Assembly (NCBI GenBank): GCA_022496805.1 | Contig: CM040104.1 | Location: 1,046,650 to 1,110,649 of the forward strand | Source of the DNA: Pohlia nutans | Taxonomy: Eukaryota > Streptophyta > Bryopsida > Bryales > Mniaceae | Direction: 5' to 3' | DNA: 64,000 bases | Shown: positions 1 to 10,102 of the stretch, piece by piece | Layout: each line of letters begins with the position of its first letter | Position numbering within the stretch: the first letter of the stretch is position 1 | Made by a program: the position numbers and the translations under genes | Notes under the pieces: model-generated | Seen by the model: the letters and a program-made list of their open reading frames with translations, nothing else | What the model was told of the DNA's origin: nothing | Database searches by the model: none

Positions 1-2365
1 CATTGTCTTCAACCGCCGTTGCTTGTGCCTTTTTCGCGCCATTCCTCGTCTTCAAATGTCTCTCCTCAATATGTTCCTCATCACCACCATCGTCGTCATC
101 TTCGTCTTCATCAACAATATCAATAACGGGAGATTTGGAAGATTGGTCCACAATGGCCGGTTTATCGCAACTTCTCCCACTTGGACCATCGTCCAAATTG
201 TCTTCAACCTTGGAATTCTCGCAAAATGTCACATCACGAGCTCGAATGATCTTCTTGGTCTCGAGCGACATGAGCCTGTACGCCTTGGTACCTTCACAAT
301 ATCCAAGAAACACACATTTTGTTGCCTTGGCCTCAAGTTTGGTTCTTTGAGAATCGGGTACCTTTGCAAATGCGATGCATCCAAATGTGCGCATGTGCTC
401 CACGCGGGGTGGCCTCCCACTCCACGCTTGCTCCGGTGTCATGTTTTGAACCGCACTCGTCGGGCATCGGTTGCGTGTGTACACCGCAGTCACCACCGCT
501 TCCGCCCAAAGGTCCAAACCCAAATTTTGTGCATGCAACATACTCCTTGCCATTTCCACAATTGTTCGATTTGCACGCTCTGCAACTCCGTTTTGTTGTG
601 GTGTATATGGCGTTGTGGTTTGTCTAGCAATGCCTTCTTTCTTCAATAACTCTCCAAATTGGTTGGACATGAACTCGCCGCCATTATCCGATCGAAACAC
701 CTTGATCTTGTGCTCGGATTGCTTCTCAACCAACGCCTTGAACTCTTTGAACTTCTCAAAACACTCGCTCTTTGCTTTGATCGGATACAACCATATCTTC
801 CTCGAAAAATCATCAATGAACGTCACAAAATACTTGCAACCCCCCATAGACGTGGTCTTCATCGGACCACACACGTCAGAATGCACAATCTCAAGAACCT
901 TGGTTGCACGAGTTGCCCCATCAACTGGAAACGGTGAGCGTCGTTGCTTGCCTTCAATACAACCCTCACATGTGAACGAACTAGGTGCGACGTGTGATTG
1001 TGCAAGATCCATGCTACTTACCATTCCACGGAGTGCTTTCACACTCTTGACATTCAAATGCCCGAGACGATGATGCCACAACGCCAACTTGTCTTGGTTT
1101 GAACTCGATTGCACCAACGTTGCGGATTGCGCCGCGTGCATCTTGGAAAACTTGATTTGGTACAAGCCGTTGACTTCGTGTATAATGGCCACCTCCTCAC
1201 GACTTGGAGACAACACAAAACACCCTTGGTCGCTAAATTCCACTCGCAAATGCTTCATCACCAAATGTCGCACCGATAAAAGATTTGCCTTCAACTTGGG
1301 AACGTGGAGGACATCATGGATGGTAATTGTCTTCACACGACCCTTCACCTCGGTGTCTACGACGATGGATCCTTTACCCACGGCTTGAAGAACCGTATCA
1401 TCACCCAAAATGACATTCTTTGGAGATATGACGTGATATGATTGGAGACAAGTCCTAATGGGCGCCATGTGACTCGAGGCTCCCGAATCAACAATCCAAT
1501 CGATCACACTACCATTGCATGACACGTCACTTGCCATCATTGCATACTCGTCCCCGTCATCACTATAGCAAGAAAGGCTAGTCATAAATGCATACTCATC
1601 GCCTGCATCGTTGACCTTTGTATTGTTGGCACTTTCCTCTCTCCTTCGCTTGTAGCAAAATTTTGCCAAATGGCCCTTCTTACCGCAATAGTAGCATACC
1701 TTGTCCGAAGAGCTCCCACTCGCACCGCTCTTGGATTGCTTCGCCATAAGCGCCGCGCTATCGCCACGAGTCTCGTTTTGTTTGCGCCGCGAGAGTTCAT
1801 GCAACAAACGTGATGTCACATAATCAAGAGTGAGCTCTACAATGGGCCTACTCTCTATAGCAACAATAAGATACTCGTACGACGGCAGCAAACTCTCGAG
1901 GAGCGTCATAACAATATCACCGTCGGTAATGTTCACGTCCGCGCCGTTGAGCTGATCCGCAAGAGCCTTCACGTTGTTGATGTGCGCCAACATGTCGTCA
2001 TTTTCTTCCATCTTGATGGTGAAAAACTTGCGCCTCAAGAACAAGATATTCACCAAGCTCTTTGTCTCATGAATATTGCAAAGCTTGGCCCATGCCTCGG
2101 CGGGAGTCTTGCACGACCGAATATGAGAAAGCTGGGAATCAGAAAGATTGAGGGCAAGAATCGCAAACGCCTTCTTTTCGCGCCGAGTGTATGCAGTTTT
2201 CACCCTAGCCTCGGCATCGGACGAAGGGGGTTCCTCGCTACCGTCAACTATCTCCCACAATTCTTTTTTGGCCATGACCATTTCCATCTTGAATTTCCAC
2301 AAGTGGAAATTGACTCCATCGAACTTGTCTACATTTTTAGGACCCTCACCCTCAAATGAAGCCAT
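1..2365 (-). CDS. Copia-type retrotransposon Gag-Pol, N-terminal part (runs off left edge)
   Basis: I read the minus strand codon by codon from the ATG at 2365 to base 1 and found no stop, so about 788 residues are open. The order is a Copia gag domain, a CCHC zinc knuckle (CYYCGKKGHLAKFC), the protease site DSGASSH, the integrase zinc-binding part (HHRLGH followed by CEGC), and the integrase core with HSDVCGPM, FRSDNGGEF and TPQQNGVAER. The integrase C-terminal part follows (CVFLGYCEGTKAYRLM). Reverse transcriptase and RNase H would lie left of the window. Gag-protease-integrase-RT order is typical of Ty1/Copia (Pseudoviridae) elements. The lack of stops, next to a decayed relative at 3.6-5.7 kb, suggests a younger insertion. 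Its 5' LTR is at 3238-3556. Confidence 0.93.
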   Translation of the reverse strand, partial: MASFEGEGPKNVDKFDGVNFHLWKFKMEMVMAKKELWEIVDGSEEPPSSDAEARVKTAYTRREKKAFAILALNLSDSQLSHIRSCKTPAEAWAKLCNIHETKSLVNILFLRRKFFTIKMEENDDMLAHINNVKALADQLNGADVNITDGDIVMTLLESLLPSYEYLIVAIESRPIVELTLDYVTSRLLHELSRRKQNETRGDSAALMAKQSKSGASGSSSDKVCYYCGKKGHLAKFCYKRRREESANNTKVNDAGDEYAFMTSLSCYSDDGDEYAMMASDVSCNGSVIDWIVDSGASSHMAPIRTCLQSYHVISPKNVILGDDTVLQAVGKGSIVVDTEVKGRVKTITIHDVLHVPKLKANLLSVRHLVMKHLRVEFSDQGCFVLSPSREEVAIIHEVNGLYQIKFSKMHAAQSATLVQSSSNQDKLALWHHRLGHLNVKSVKALRGMVSSMDLAQSHVAPSSFTCEGCIEGKQRRSPFPVDGATRATKVLEIVHSDVCGPMKTTSMGGCKYFVTFIDDFSRKIWLYPIKAKSECFEKFKEFKALVEKQSEHKIKVFRSDNGGEFMSNQFGELLKKEGIARQTTTPYTPQQNGVAERANRTIVEMARSMLHAQNLGLDLWAEAVVTAVYTRNRCPTSAVQNMTPEQAWSGRPPRVEHMRTFGCIAFAKVPDSQRTKLEAKATKCVFLGYCEGTKAYRLMSLETKKIIRARDVTFCENSKVEDNLDDGPSGRSCDKPAIVDQSSKSPVIDIVDEDEDDDDGGDEEHIEERHLKTRNGAKKAQATAVEDN

Positions 2366-3237
2366 TTTCTTGACTCAAGTACAGACCCCCACAAAAATCA
2401 GCCCCAAAAAAGCTAAGAAACATTGTTTTTATGAATTTTTGACAATTTTGTGAATTGTGAAGCAAATTGCACACGTATGTGCTTCCAAATGCCCCCAAAA
2501 CTATTCCAAACACTAAATCAGCACCTTTGTGCTACACATCAACCTCACAACACTCAATCGTGATGCTTCCCAATACAAATGCCCAAGATGTTACCACAAC
2601 ACCTTAACTAAGTGCATTGCGCACTCCTTTGCTCCAATCCACTCAAATCAGCACCCTAGTGCCTCACAACAAGTGATGGACCCTCTTGTGCATTCACTAA
2701 CCCAAACTCTAATTTTGAGCACTCCAAGGGCGTTAATCACATTCAAAACCCTCGTGCAAGAATTGCAATACCAAAATTAGATTGTAGACTCACCCCAAGA
2801 GCCTCCAACCATAAAAGTGCCTTGCAATAACACAAGTGCACAAATTGAGCACGAATTGAGCCAATAATCTCCAATAAGCTCCAATAAGCTCCAATCAGCT
2901 CCAATATACTCCAACAAGCACCAATAAGCTCCAAAGCTCCAATTCAGCCCTTGTAGACGTGCATAAACTCCAAAAGTGCTCCAAAGTGCTCCAAAAGCTC
3001 CGAATCACCAATTGAAAGCTCCAAAGTGCCAATTCAGCCCTCCAACACGTAGATCAAAGGTAGGAAGATTGTAATACCTCGCAATGTCGAAATCAGCCCA
3101 CCAAAGCTCAAATTCAGCCCTCCAAAGCTCCAAATCAGCGCTCCAATACTCCAAAATCAGCGCTCCAACGCACGACCTCCACACAATGAGCAATCTAATC
3201 TTTGACTCACGCAAAACACATGAGTGGGCCCATAACC
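2366..3237 (-). other. 5' leader of the minus-strand Copia element with decayed tandem repeats
   Basis: This stretch between the LTR and the gag ATG has no supported gene. At about 2860-2950 it holds imperfect repeats of roughly 10 bases built on AGCTCCAATA, and related CTCCAAA/TCAGC motifs continue to about 3180. A similar leader precedes the LTR at 63.2 kb. A primer-binding site would be expected next to 3238. The sequence there on the minus strand contains TGGGCCCACT, a possible but unproven site that is not the common initiator-Met type. Confidence 0.6.
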
Positions 3238-3556
3238 TATTGAAAGTTAGATTAGAATGCCAAAGCCTCACACAAACACTTGGAATGCATAGGAAAGAGA
3301 TGATCTTTACTCATGGGCTGCCCCTCTTAAACAGCACACCCAAGGGAGTCCCCTTGGCAAACCATATGGGACATCAGCCCATACTCAACTCCTATTACAC
3401 TAGGATCAGCCCATGTCACTTGGGAGACCCAATTCTCATTACTTCTAACTAGTACTACTTCACTAGTTGCAACTCTAGCTCATTCGCATCATCTATACTA
3501 GCTAATGCGCATTGGCTATGAGCAACTTCAGCCCACGCAATCATCCTACTTTAACA
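3238..3556 (-). repeat. 5' LTR of the minus-strand Copia element
   Basis: This is a 319-base LTR. In element orientation it begins TGTTAAAGTAGGATGATTGC and ends TTTCAATA. It aligns along its length with the LTRs at 4107-4423, 5361-5679 and 57516-57832, and more loosely with 63235-63495. Its outer edge abuts base 3557, which is internal Copia coding sequence on the opposite strand. The element therefore appears to have inserted into, or been joined to, another copy of its own family. Confidence 0.85.
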
Positions 3557-5376
3557 GCAACAAAATGTGTATTTCTTGGATATTGTGAAGGTACCAAGGC
3601 GTACAGGCTCATGTCGCTCGACACCAAGAAGATCATTCGAGCTCATGATGTGACATTTTGTGAGGATTCAAAGGTTGAAGACAATTTGGACGATGGTCCA
3701 AGTGGGAGAAGTTGCGATAAACCGGTGATTGTGGACCAATCTTCCATATCTCCCGTTATTGATATTGTTGATGAACACGAAGGTGACGAAGATGGCGGTG
3801 ATGAAGAACCTATTGTTGAACGTCACTTGAGGACGAACAATGGTGAGAAGAAGGCATAAGCAATGGCGGTTGAAGACAATTCATCCTCGAGCGATCGACG
3901 TTATCTAGTTGAACAAGTCATTGTATGGGTTGAAGCAATCTCCACGGGCATGGTATCAAAAGATTGACACCTTTCTTGTTCATATCGGGTTCACAAAGAG
4001 CATAGCTGATCATAGCTTGTATTTCATGCAAGAGGGACAACATGAGGTCATTGTGATCATATATGTGGATGATTTGATCATCCTTGCAAGTTGCATGAGC
4101 TCTTTGTATTGAAGGTTAGATTAGATTGCCAAAACTTCACACAGACACAAGGAATGCATAGGAAGGAGATAACCTTTACTCATGGGATGCCCCTCTTTAG
4201 TAGCACACCCAAGGGAGTCCCCTTGGCAAACCATATGGGACATCAGCCCATACTCAACTCCTACTACACTAAGGGCAGCCCATATCACTTAGGACTACCA
4301 ATTCTCATTACATCTAACTACTACTACTTCACTAGATGCAACTTCAGCCCATTCACATCATCTACACTAGCTCATACGCATTGGCTATGCAACTTCAGCC
4401 CACGCAATCATGTTACTTCAACACTTTGAAGGCATTGAAGGCAATGCTTGAGAACGAGTACGAGATGAGTGATCTCGGTGAGTTGTACTTTTGTCTAGGA
4501 CTTGACTTTGTGCGAGATAGGGCAACACGCACCATAACTATGAATCAAAGCAAGTATGTTATGGATGTGCTCAAACACTTTGTTATGGAGTATTGCAAGC
4601 CGGTTGGCACTCCATTGGATCTGAATTCTAGGCTTGTAAAGCTCACGGATGAGGAGTATGCATTAGAGGCTCAATCTATGGTGGATGTGCCATACAAGCA
4701 AGCTGTAGGGTCATTGATGTATGCAATGATTGCAATAAGGCCTGACCTTGCATTTCCAATCAGCGTTGTGAGTCAACACATGGCGAGACCGGGTTCAAGT
4801 CATTGGTTTGCGGTCAACAGGATCATGCGATACTTGAAAGGAACAAGTGATGTGAAGTTGTGTCTTGGAGGTGACAACATTGTGTTGAGTGGCTATTGCG
4901 ATGCGGATTATGCGGGTGATACTAATGATCATAGATCAACCACGGGGTACATGTTCAAAGTTGGATCTGGGGCCGTTTCATGGAATAGCAAGCGCCAACA
5001 AACCACGGCCACGTCAACGGTTGAGGCGGAGTACATGGCGACGAGCCACGGTACGAAAGAGGCCATTTGGTTGAGGCAACTAATGGCGGACGTGAGATGC
5101 TCTCAAGAGGAGGCTACAACAATCATGTGTGACAACTAAGGGAGTATGTCATTGGCGAAGAATCCAACGCATCATTCACGGACAAAGCACATTGATGTGC
5201 AATATCACTTCATGAAGGTGATAGAGTTGATAGAGTTGAAGTATTGTCCAACGGAGCACATGGTGGCGGACGTGCTCACGAAGGCACTTGCGAGGGATCG
5301 ACATCAAAGACTAGTAGTGGCATTTGGGCTCGAAAGCTTTGGCTATTCGCAAAGTGAGAGTGTTGAAGTAGGATGA
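3557..5376 (+). pseudogene. Broken Copia pol (integrase end, RT and RNase H)
   Basis: The plus strand carries the 3' half of a Copia polyprotein of the same family as the minus-strand element. It starts mid-protein at ATKCVFLGYCEG. It has a TAA stop at about 3857 where the relative has Gln, then a deletion that removes the first part of reverse transcriptase. It resumes at LNKSLYGLKQSPRAWY and the catalytic IYVDDLI. A solo LTR (4107-4423) interrupts it. It continues with DLGELYFCLG, RNase H (GYCDADYAG, VEAEYMA) and the tail KALARDRHQR. A further in-frame stop follows MCDN at about 5139. The final codons overlap the 3' LTR, as they do in the copy at 57.8 kb. It is clearly non-functional. Confidence 0.92.
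4107..4423 (-). mobile_element. Solo LTR with 5-bp target duplication inside Copia pol
   Basis: A 317-base LTR of the same family lies in reverse orientation within the RT reading frame. It begins TATTGAAGGTTAG and ends TACTTCAACA on the plus strand. CTTTG occurs immediately before it (4102-4106) and after it (4424-4428), a 5-bp target duplication. Removing the LTR and one CTTTG would leave the RT frame continuous across the junction, so the host Copia frame was intact here before insertion. No internal element sequence remains, which fits LTR-LTR recombination. Confidence 0.92.
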
Positions 5377-5679
5377 TTGCGTGGGCTGAAGTTGCTCATA
5401 GTCAATGCGTATGAGCTAGTGTAGATGATGTGAATGGGTTGAAGTTGCATCTAGTGAAGTAGTAGTAGTTAGATGATATGAGAAATGGTAGTCCTAAGTG
5501 TTATGGGCTGACCTTAGTGTAGTAGGGGTTGAATATGGGCTGATGTCCCATATGGTTTGCCAAGGGGACTCCCTTGGGTGTGCTACTAAAGAGGGGCAGC
5601 CCATGAGTAAAGGTCATCTCCTTCCTATGCATTCCTTGTGTTTGTGTGAGGCTTTGGCAATTTAATCTAACCTTCAATA
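5361..5679 (+). repeat. 3' LTR of the plus-strand Copia relic
   Basis: This 319-base LTR starts TGTTGAAGTAGGATGATTGC and ends CTAACCTTCAATA. It begins inside the last codons of pol (stop at 5376). It matches the other LTRs here in both length and sequence. Confidence 0.9.
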
Positions 5680-6340
5680 TGAACAGGTCTCATGTTTCTT
5701 CTAGTGTCGGTCATCTACCATGTGTACACAAAGCGTTGCCGTAACATACAACCCAAGACGACTGTACAATACAAGAATGGACAAGATACTTGTCAATAAG
5801 ACCAATGATTCGATTAGCTTCTGACGCCTATCCACGCTGGTAACTCATCTACCGTTAGGCGCCACCAAGTTTCATTACCCTGAATTTTCTCCTTCTCATT
5901 TATTGTTGCTGCGTATCAATTCATTTCACTACAAATCTTTTCCGTTGTTCGTAATGAGAAAAATCGTTCAAATATTCAAATCCCGAAAGTTATGAATGTG
6001 ACTTAGTGTAGCACCCGTGATTATTAGGAAAGTATGTACGTACTCTGTCTTGTCTTGTGTCTACATGTCGTCCCATATTCACCTTGTTAGTCCCTTTTCA
6101 TGGCTGGCGTTGTGTACCTTGTTCTATTGTTTGTGAAAGTGTCGGCTCCATTGACCATTGCATGTGGATTTGCCTGGAGAGGTAGAAGATTCAAATCAAA
6201 GTTTATATTCACAGTGAAACTAACAATCCAATGTAAAGTAAAATGCCATGTAAGATTTCTTATTGAAATGCATGGTGAAATTGTAGAGTCAAAATAAGAG
6301 TGATTAGCAGATCTGCTAATCTATGTTACTGAATCCATTC
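5680..6340. other. Spacer, no gene seen
   Basis: AT-rich sequence after the Copia LTR. I see no coding region, RNA gene or repeat I can name. The last three bases (TTC, 6338-6340) are the target duplication of the next MITE. Confidence 0.5.
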
Positions 6341-6669
6341 CACTATAAGAAAACTTGGTAAGAAAAATCGCAGCTGAAATTGGTTGTGGTTCGTTTGACC
6401 TCATTCTGCTGTAGTCACTAAACGACTGTAGAACTATTTTATCATAGTATGGCTTCAATTCTAAGAATTTTGGCGCGTGTAATATATAGTTGGAAAGGTA
6501 TATTCAAGACCTTTCCAACAGTATATTACACGCCCCAGAATTTCACAAAATTGAGGCCGTAAATCGAAAAAACAGTCTTGCAGTTGTTTAACGATTGCAG
6601 CAGAATGAGGTCAAACGAACTGGAGCCAATTTTAGCTGCGCTTTCTTTTTACCAAATTCTTTTATAGTG
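6341..6669. mobile_element. CACTA-type foldback MITE
   Basis: This 329-bp element begins CACTATAAGAAAACTTGG and ends in the reverse complement of CACTATAAAAGAATTTGG. The two halves are inverted copies over nearly the whole length, sharing for example CGTTTGACCTCATTCTGCTG in opposite orientation. TTC flanks both sides (6338-6340 and 6670-6672). CACTA-starting termini with a 3-bp target duplication are the hallmark of CACTA/EnSpm elements. It carries no coding capacity. Confidence 0.9.
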
Positions 6670-6897
6670 TTCGGATCCCCCTTTGCCCTCCTCTTCTTTC
6701 ATCCCAGGTGGTATATTGCATGATGATGCCAAAGGAATCTATAACCGGTTGGAGTGCTTTGCCTTGTGAGACCTGGTCGTAGTGGTTGTTGTAGCAAGAA
6801 GTCCACGTTTAAAAGTTTACACAAGTGGTGGGCTTGTTGCTCTGTATATCCACGCTCCGCACACTAATTGTGAATCAAGTGACGATCCTCTTCTATT

Positions 6898-7064
6898 TTC
6901 AAGACCTTTGCAACGGTATATTACACGCCCTGAAATTCCCAAAATTGCAGTCGCAAATCCAAAAAAACAAATCTGCAGTCGTTTAGCGACTCCAGATCAG
7001 GGTGGTCAAAAGAACCGCAGCCGATTTTGGCTGCGGTTTTTTTCGACCATGTTTTCTACTAGTG
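6898..7064. mobile_element. Half copy of the CACTA foldback MITE
   Basis: This segment matches the centre and right half of 6341-6669 (shared ATTACACGCCC, then CGTTTAGCGACT). It ends as the reverse complement of CACTAGTAGAAAACATGG, a good CACTA terminus. I cannot recognise the left half between 6673 and 6897, which appears lost or highly diverged. Confidence 0.75.
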
Positions 7065-7820
7065 ACTACACTCTCACAGAGAAATCGTATGACCATTGAC
7101 GGCGAGCACATTCACACAAATGAAACCATCCGAGCATAGTCACAAAACCTGAGAACAAAATCAATAAAGATTCTAAAATCACATTATTGTATTCACAGAT
7201 GCCACTCGAGACTGCAGTGTAGACTGTGGCTGCCAAGTAGGAATCATGAACTCATGCCGCGTGGTACGACAGCTGAGGCTACCATCTTTATTGAAAAAAT
7301 TGAATATGAATTGTTTGTATGTTGATGCATGACAAGTAGACCACTTTTGTAAAATATGGCGGCGTTGCAATAACTATTTCTGGCCTCTCAGATCTCAAAA
7401 TTATGTTGGTTCAGCTCTACTGCCTATGAATCAGTTTTTGAGGGCGGACACTAATTTGTTCCTTTGAATCCTTTTTAAGGATGGAAAATCCACTTTTTTC
7501 ATCTCGAGTATAGTTGTTTTTGTGAGTTCTTCTACTTAGATAGGTAGACTTTGTCCCAAATTTTCCTCTCAAATGGAAGCTCTCACCACTAGATTCAAGC
7601 TCAAAAATTCAGTATGCAAGATTTTTGTCATCTTTCTACGCAAGTGAACGAATAACAACTTGAAAAATTCCTAATAAAAAATTCACACTGCAAATCTATC
7701 ATTATGAATAAAAAAATTTGTTCCATTGTGTTCATCGTCCACTTTTTGGACAGTTGGGCGTTTAGAGGTTAACCATTCAACCATTCATATGCAAATAGGA
7801 ACTGTAGAAGGCGAGGACAC
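7065..7820. other. Spacer, no gene seen
   Basis: AT-rich sequence without any coding region or named repeat that I can support. It ends at the TTAA of the next MITE. Confidence 0.45.
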
Positions 7821-7824
7821 TTAA

Positions 7825-8047
7825 CCCTTAAAGGTCCAGATTGTCCATTCCGGCCAGTATTATACGGCTGTATTTCATTGTATTTGGAATAGTTCTACAC
7901 CTCCTATGAGTTTCATATCAAAAGTGAAGTTAGAATTCATGTCTACATGGTCTTAAAAGCTATTGGGATCTCAATTTCGAACTTTCTACTTACAACAAAT
8001 GTCAAATATACGGCAACGTATCTACTATCCCCAAGGACCTTTAAGGG
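7825..8047. mobile_element. TTAA-flanked MITE, 223 bp
   Basis: Perfect 13-bp terminal inverted repeats CCCTTAAAGGTCC are flanked by TTAA on both sides (7821-7824, 8048-8051). The interior resembles the elements at 17931-18156 and 53388-53613 (shared GTATTTGGAAT..., ...TATACTATCCCC). A TTAA target with CCC-starting termini is the pattern of piggyBac-type elements. No coding sequence is present. Confidence 0.88.
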
Positions 8048-8081
8048 TTAAAAATTACATTCACTTTTGCACCTTACTGTA

Positions 8082-10100
8082 CAGTGGGGCTCAATAAGTC
8101 TTGCAACCCCACTATGAAGTCCTTCAAGATTTTCCTTTTTAATATCTTTTTAAGAATATTCTATCAAAACTATCTTATTAAATCTAATGCTTTATGGAAT
8201 CTTAACCAACATATAAAATTTAAATATCCAAAAATAGGAACTCCATTTGTGGCGAATTATTTTATTTGTTTTTCACGGCTATACATATTAATTAATTGAA
8301 AAATAAATGTGATGATTTAAAAAAAATTGATTGCACATGTATTTTGGAAACATCATTGTCCACATCTTTCGTATTACAAAAACTCACACTGTGTAGGTAA
8401 AATTTACCTCTATGTGACTTTAATGAGTTTAGTAATTTTCTTTCAAACACATTCAAGGCAAAGGAAAAGAAGTTCATGTATTATACAAAGATTTGAACAA
8501 AAGTAGTCATATAAAGTACCATTAAAGAGCTATAGTATTGTAGAAGCCTACTATAACACAAATTTTACATTATGTCTTATTCACTAGAAACTATGTTCAA
8601 ACAAAGAGGTATATCCACTACCATCGAGTGCTACCACCTTTAGCTGCTATCACAGCTTCCATTCGATTTGGCATAGTAGAAATCAACTTTTGGATGCTTT
8701 CTTGAGGTATATCCTCATATGCCAAGTTCACTGTTGTTCACATTTCATCTATGTTTTGGAGTCTACGCCTTTTTTGCACTTGATCTTTGACTTGCTTCCA
8801 CACGTTCTCAATAGGATTGAAGTCAAGAGAATTTACTGGCCATTCAAGCTTTGTCAATTTAAGTTGTTCCCTCCAAAACTTTTGTGCACTGTTGCGATGT
8901 ACTGGTGCACCATCTTCCATCAAAATGAAGTGCTCATGGTGGTTATGGTGCCAATAATAATTCTTTAATGCTCCCTCACACACTATTTCTACAAAGTCCG
9001 TAGCAGTGCGTTTGTTAAGAGGGAATAACACCAAATAAAACATTTGAAGAGCCAGTGAAAGCACCCCATACCATAATCGAAGTCCTTCCGGATTTGAATG
9101 TAGATGCTAAGCAATCCCAATTGTAGCGTTCGTAAACTATCTGCCACACTCAAATTTGACGTGATTGTTTTCCGACTTCAAATGATGACTCGTCTTTCCA
9201 AATCACATTGCTCCAATCATGAACCGTCTAGAGCACGTGTTGTTTTGCAAAGACCAACCTCTTAGCCCTATGTATATTATTCAAGAACAGTTTATTGACC
9301 GCAATGCAACTATTAACACCGAGCTCATGAATCTCTTTACGTAAAGTCCCCATGCCCACATGAGGTGTAATATTCTCACAAAGTTCCGCAAAAGGAGCAC
9401 GGCGGTTACTACTAAGATCTCTCATGAGCCTTCTCCTACCTTGATCACTCAATTTATGTGGCCTACCAGACTTATTTGCTGGCTTTACAGAGTCACATTC
9501 ATTGTATTTCTTCAAGACCCTTTAAATTGTTGATTTGGGTCTTCCTACAATGTCTCTGATTTTGCTCAATGTCAAGCCAGCTTCTCTCATGCCAACTATC
9601 ATATTTCTCACATCATCTGGTACACAACTTCCTGTCATGATGCAAAGTTCACTGACACTACTTAAAACTCCACAAAGTCTGCTTCTAGAACTCTTAGCAA
9701 TGTCATATACTCAATATCCTTCACAAACATCAATGTTTTCTCACAAAACTTCTAGGCTATGTATGCAAACAATAATCACTACAAGTATGCACACTCTCAT
9801 GTCTATCCTGTCAACCCCAAAGCTTGTCAAAATCCACTATTTCTAATCTCCTGCAATGAAATTTTCAAGTACTACATTCAACCTTTAAACTGAGCTTATT
9901 GTTTTCTAAGTGATCCACTTGTCAGAAAGAAGAATATTTTTGAAAAGTGTCACGAGTCACATCAAGCTACATAACTCAGCTTGACACATGCCAAAAATCT
10001 CAATCAAATATCCCAAGTAACATGCCAGCATTGTGTTCTACAAAGAGAGTAAATGCCTTTTAGTTTTTAATGGGGTTGCAAGACTTATTGAAAGCCACTG
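8082..10100 (-). mobile_element. Complete but decayed Tc1-type transposon
   Basis: A 2,019-bp element has 29-bp terminal inverted repeats (8082-8110 and 10072-10100) that match at 26 of 29 positions. They share CAGTGG at the tip and TCAATAAGTCTTGCAACCCC inside. TA lies directly outside both ends (8080-8081, 10101-10102), which is the Tc1/mariner target duplication. The single gene inside is a Tc1 transposase on the minus strand with stops and a frameshift. The element ends about 930 bp before the first recognisable FLN1 exon. DD34E Tc1 elements are common in animals and fungi; in land plants I know mainly of mariner-type relatives. Confidence 0.93.
8618..9638 (-). pseudogene. Tc1 (DD34E) transposase, inactivated
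   Basis: The frame starts at the ATG at 9638 (MTGSCVPDDVRNMIVGMREA) with an N-terminal helix-turn-helix region, then a TAA at 9522-9524 in STI*RVLKKYN. The second DNA-binding half follows with the linker KSGRPHKLSDQG. The catalytic core shows WKDESSF (first Asp), HFILMEDGAPVHRN (second Asp) and NSLDFNPIENVW (Glu). Exactly 34 residues separate the second Asp from the Glu, the Tc1 spacing. The C-terminus STMPNRMEAVIAAKGGSTRW ends at a TAG at 8618-8620. There are in-frame stops near 9165 and 8735, and the total length is not a multiple of three, so at least one frameshift exists. About 340 codons is the normal Tc1 length. Confidence 0.93.
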
Positions 10101-10102
10101 TA

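Noticed and set aside
3..1388. Several plus-strand ORFs of 90-208 codons at the left edge
   Set aside because: They are antisense shadows of the continuous Copia Gag-Pol frame on the minus strand.
3200..3237. Copia primer-binding site
   Set aside because: TGGGCCCACT next to the LTR is suggestive, but I could not match it to a specific tRNA 3' end, so it is not listed as a feature.
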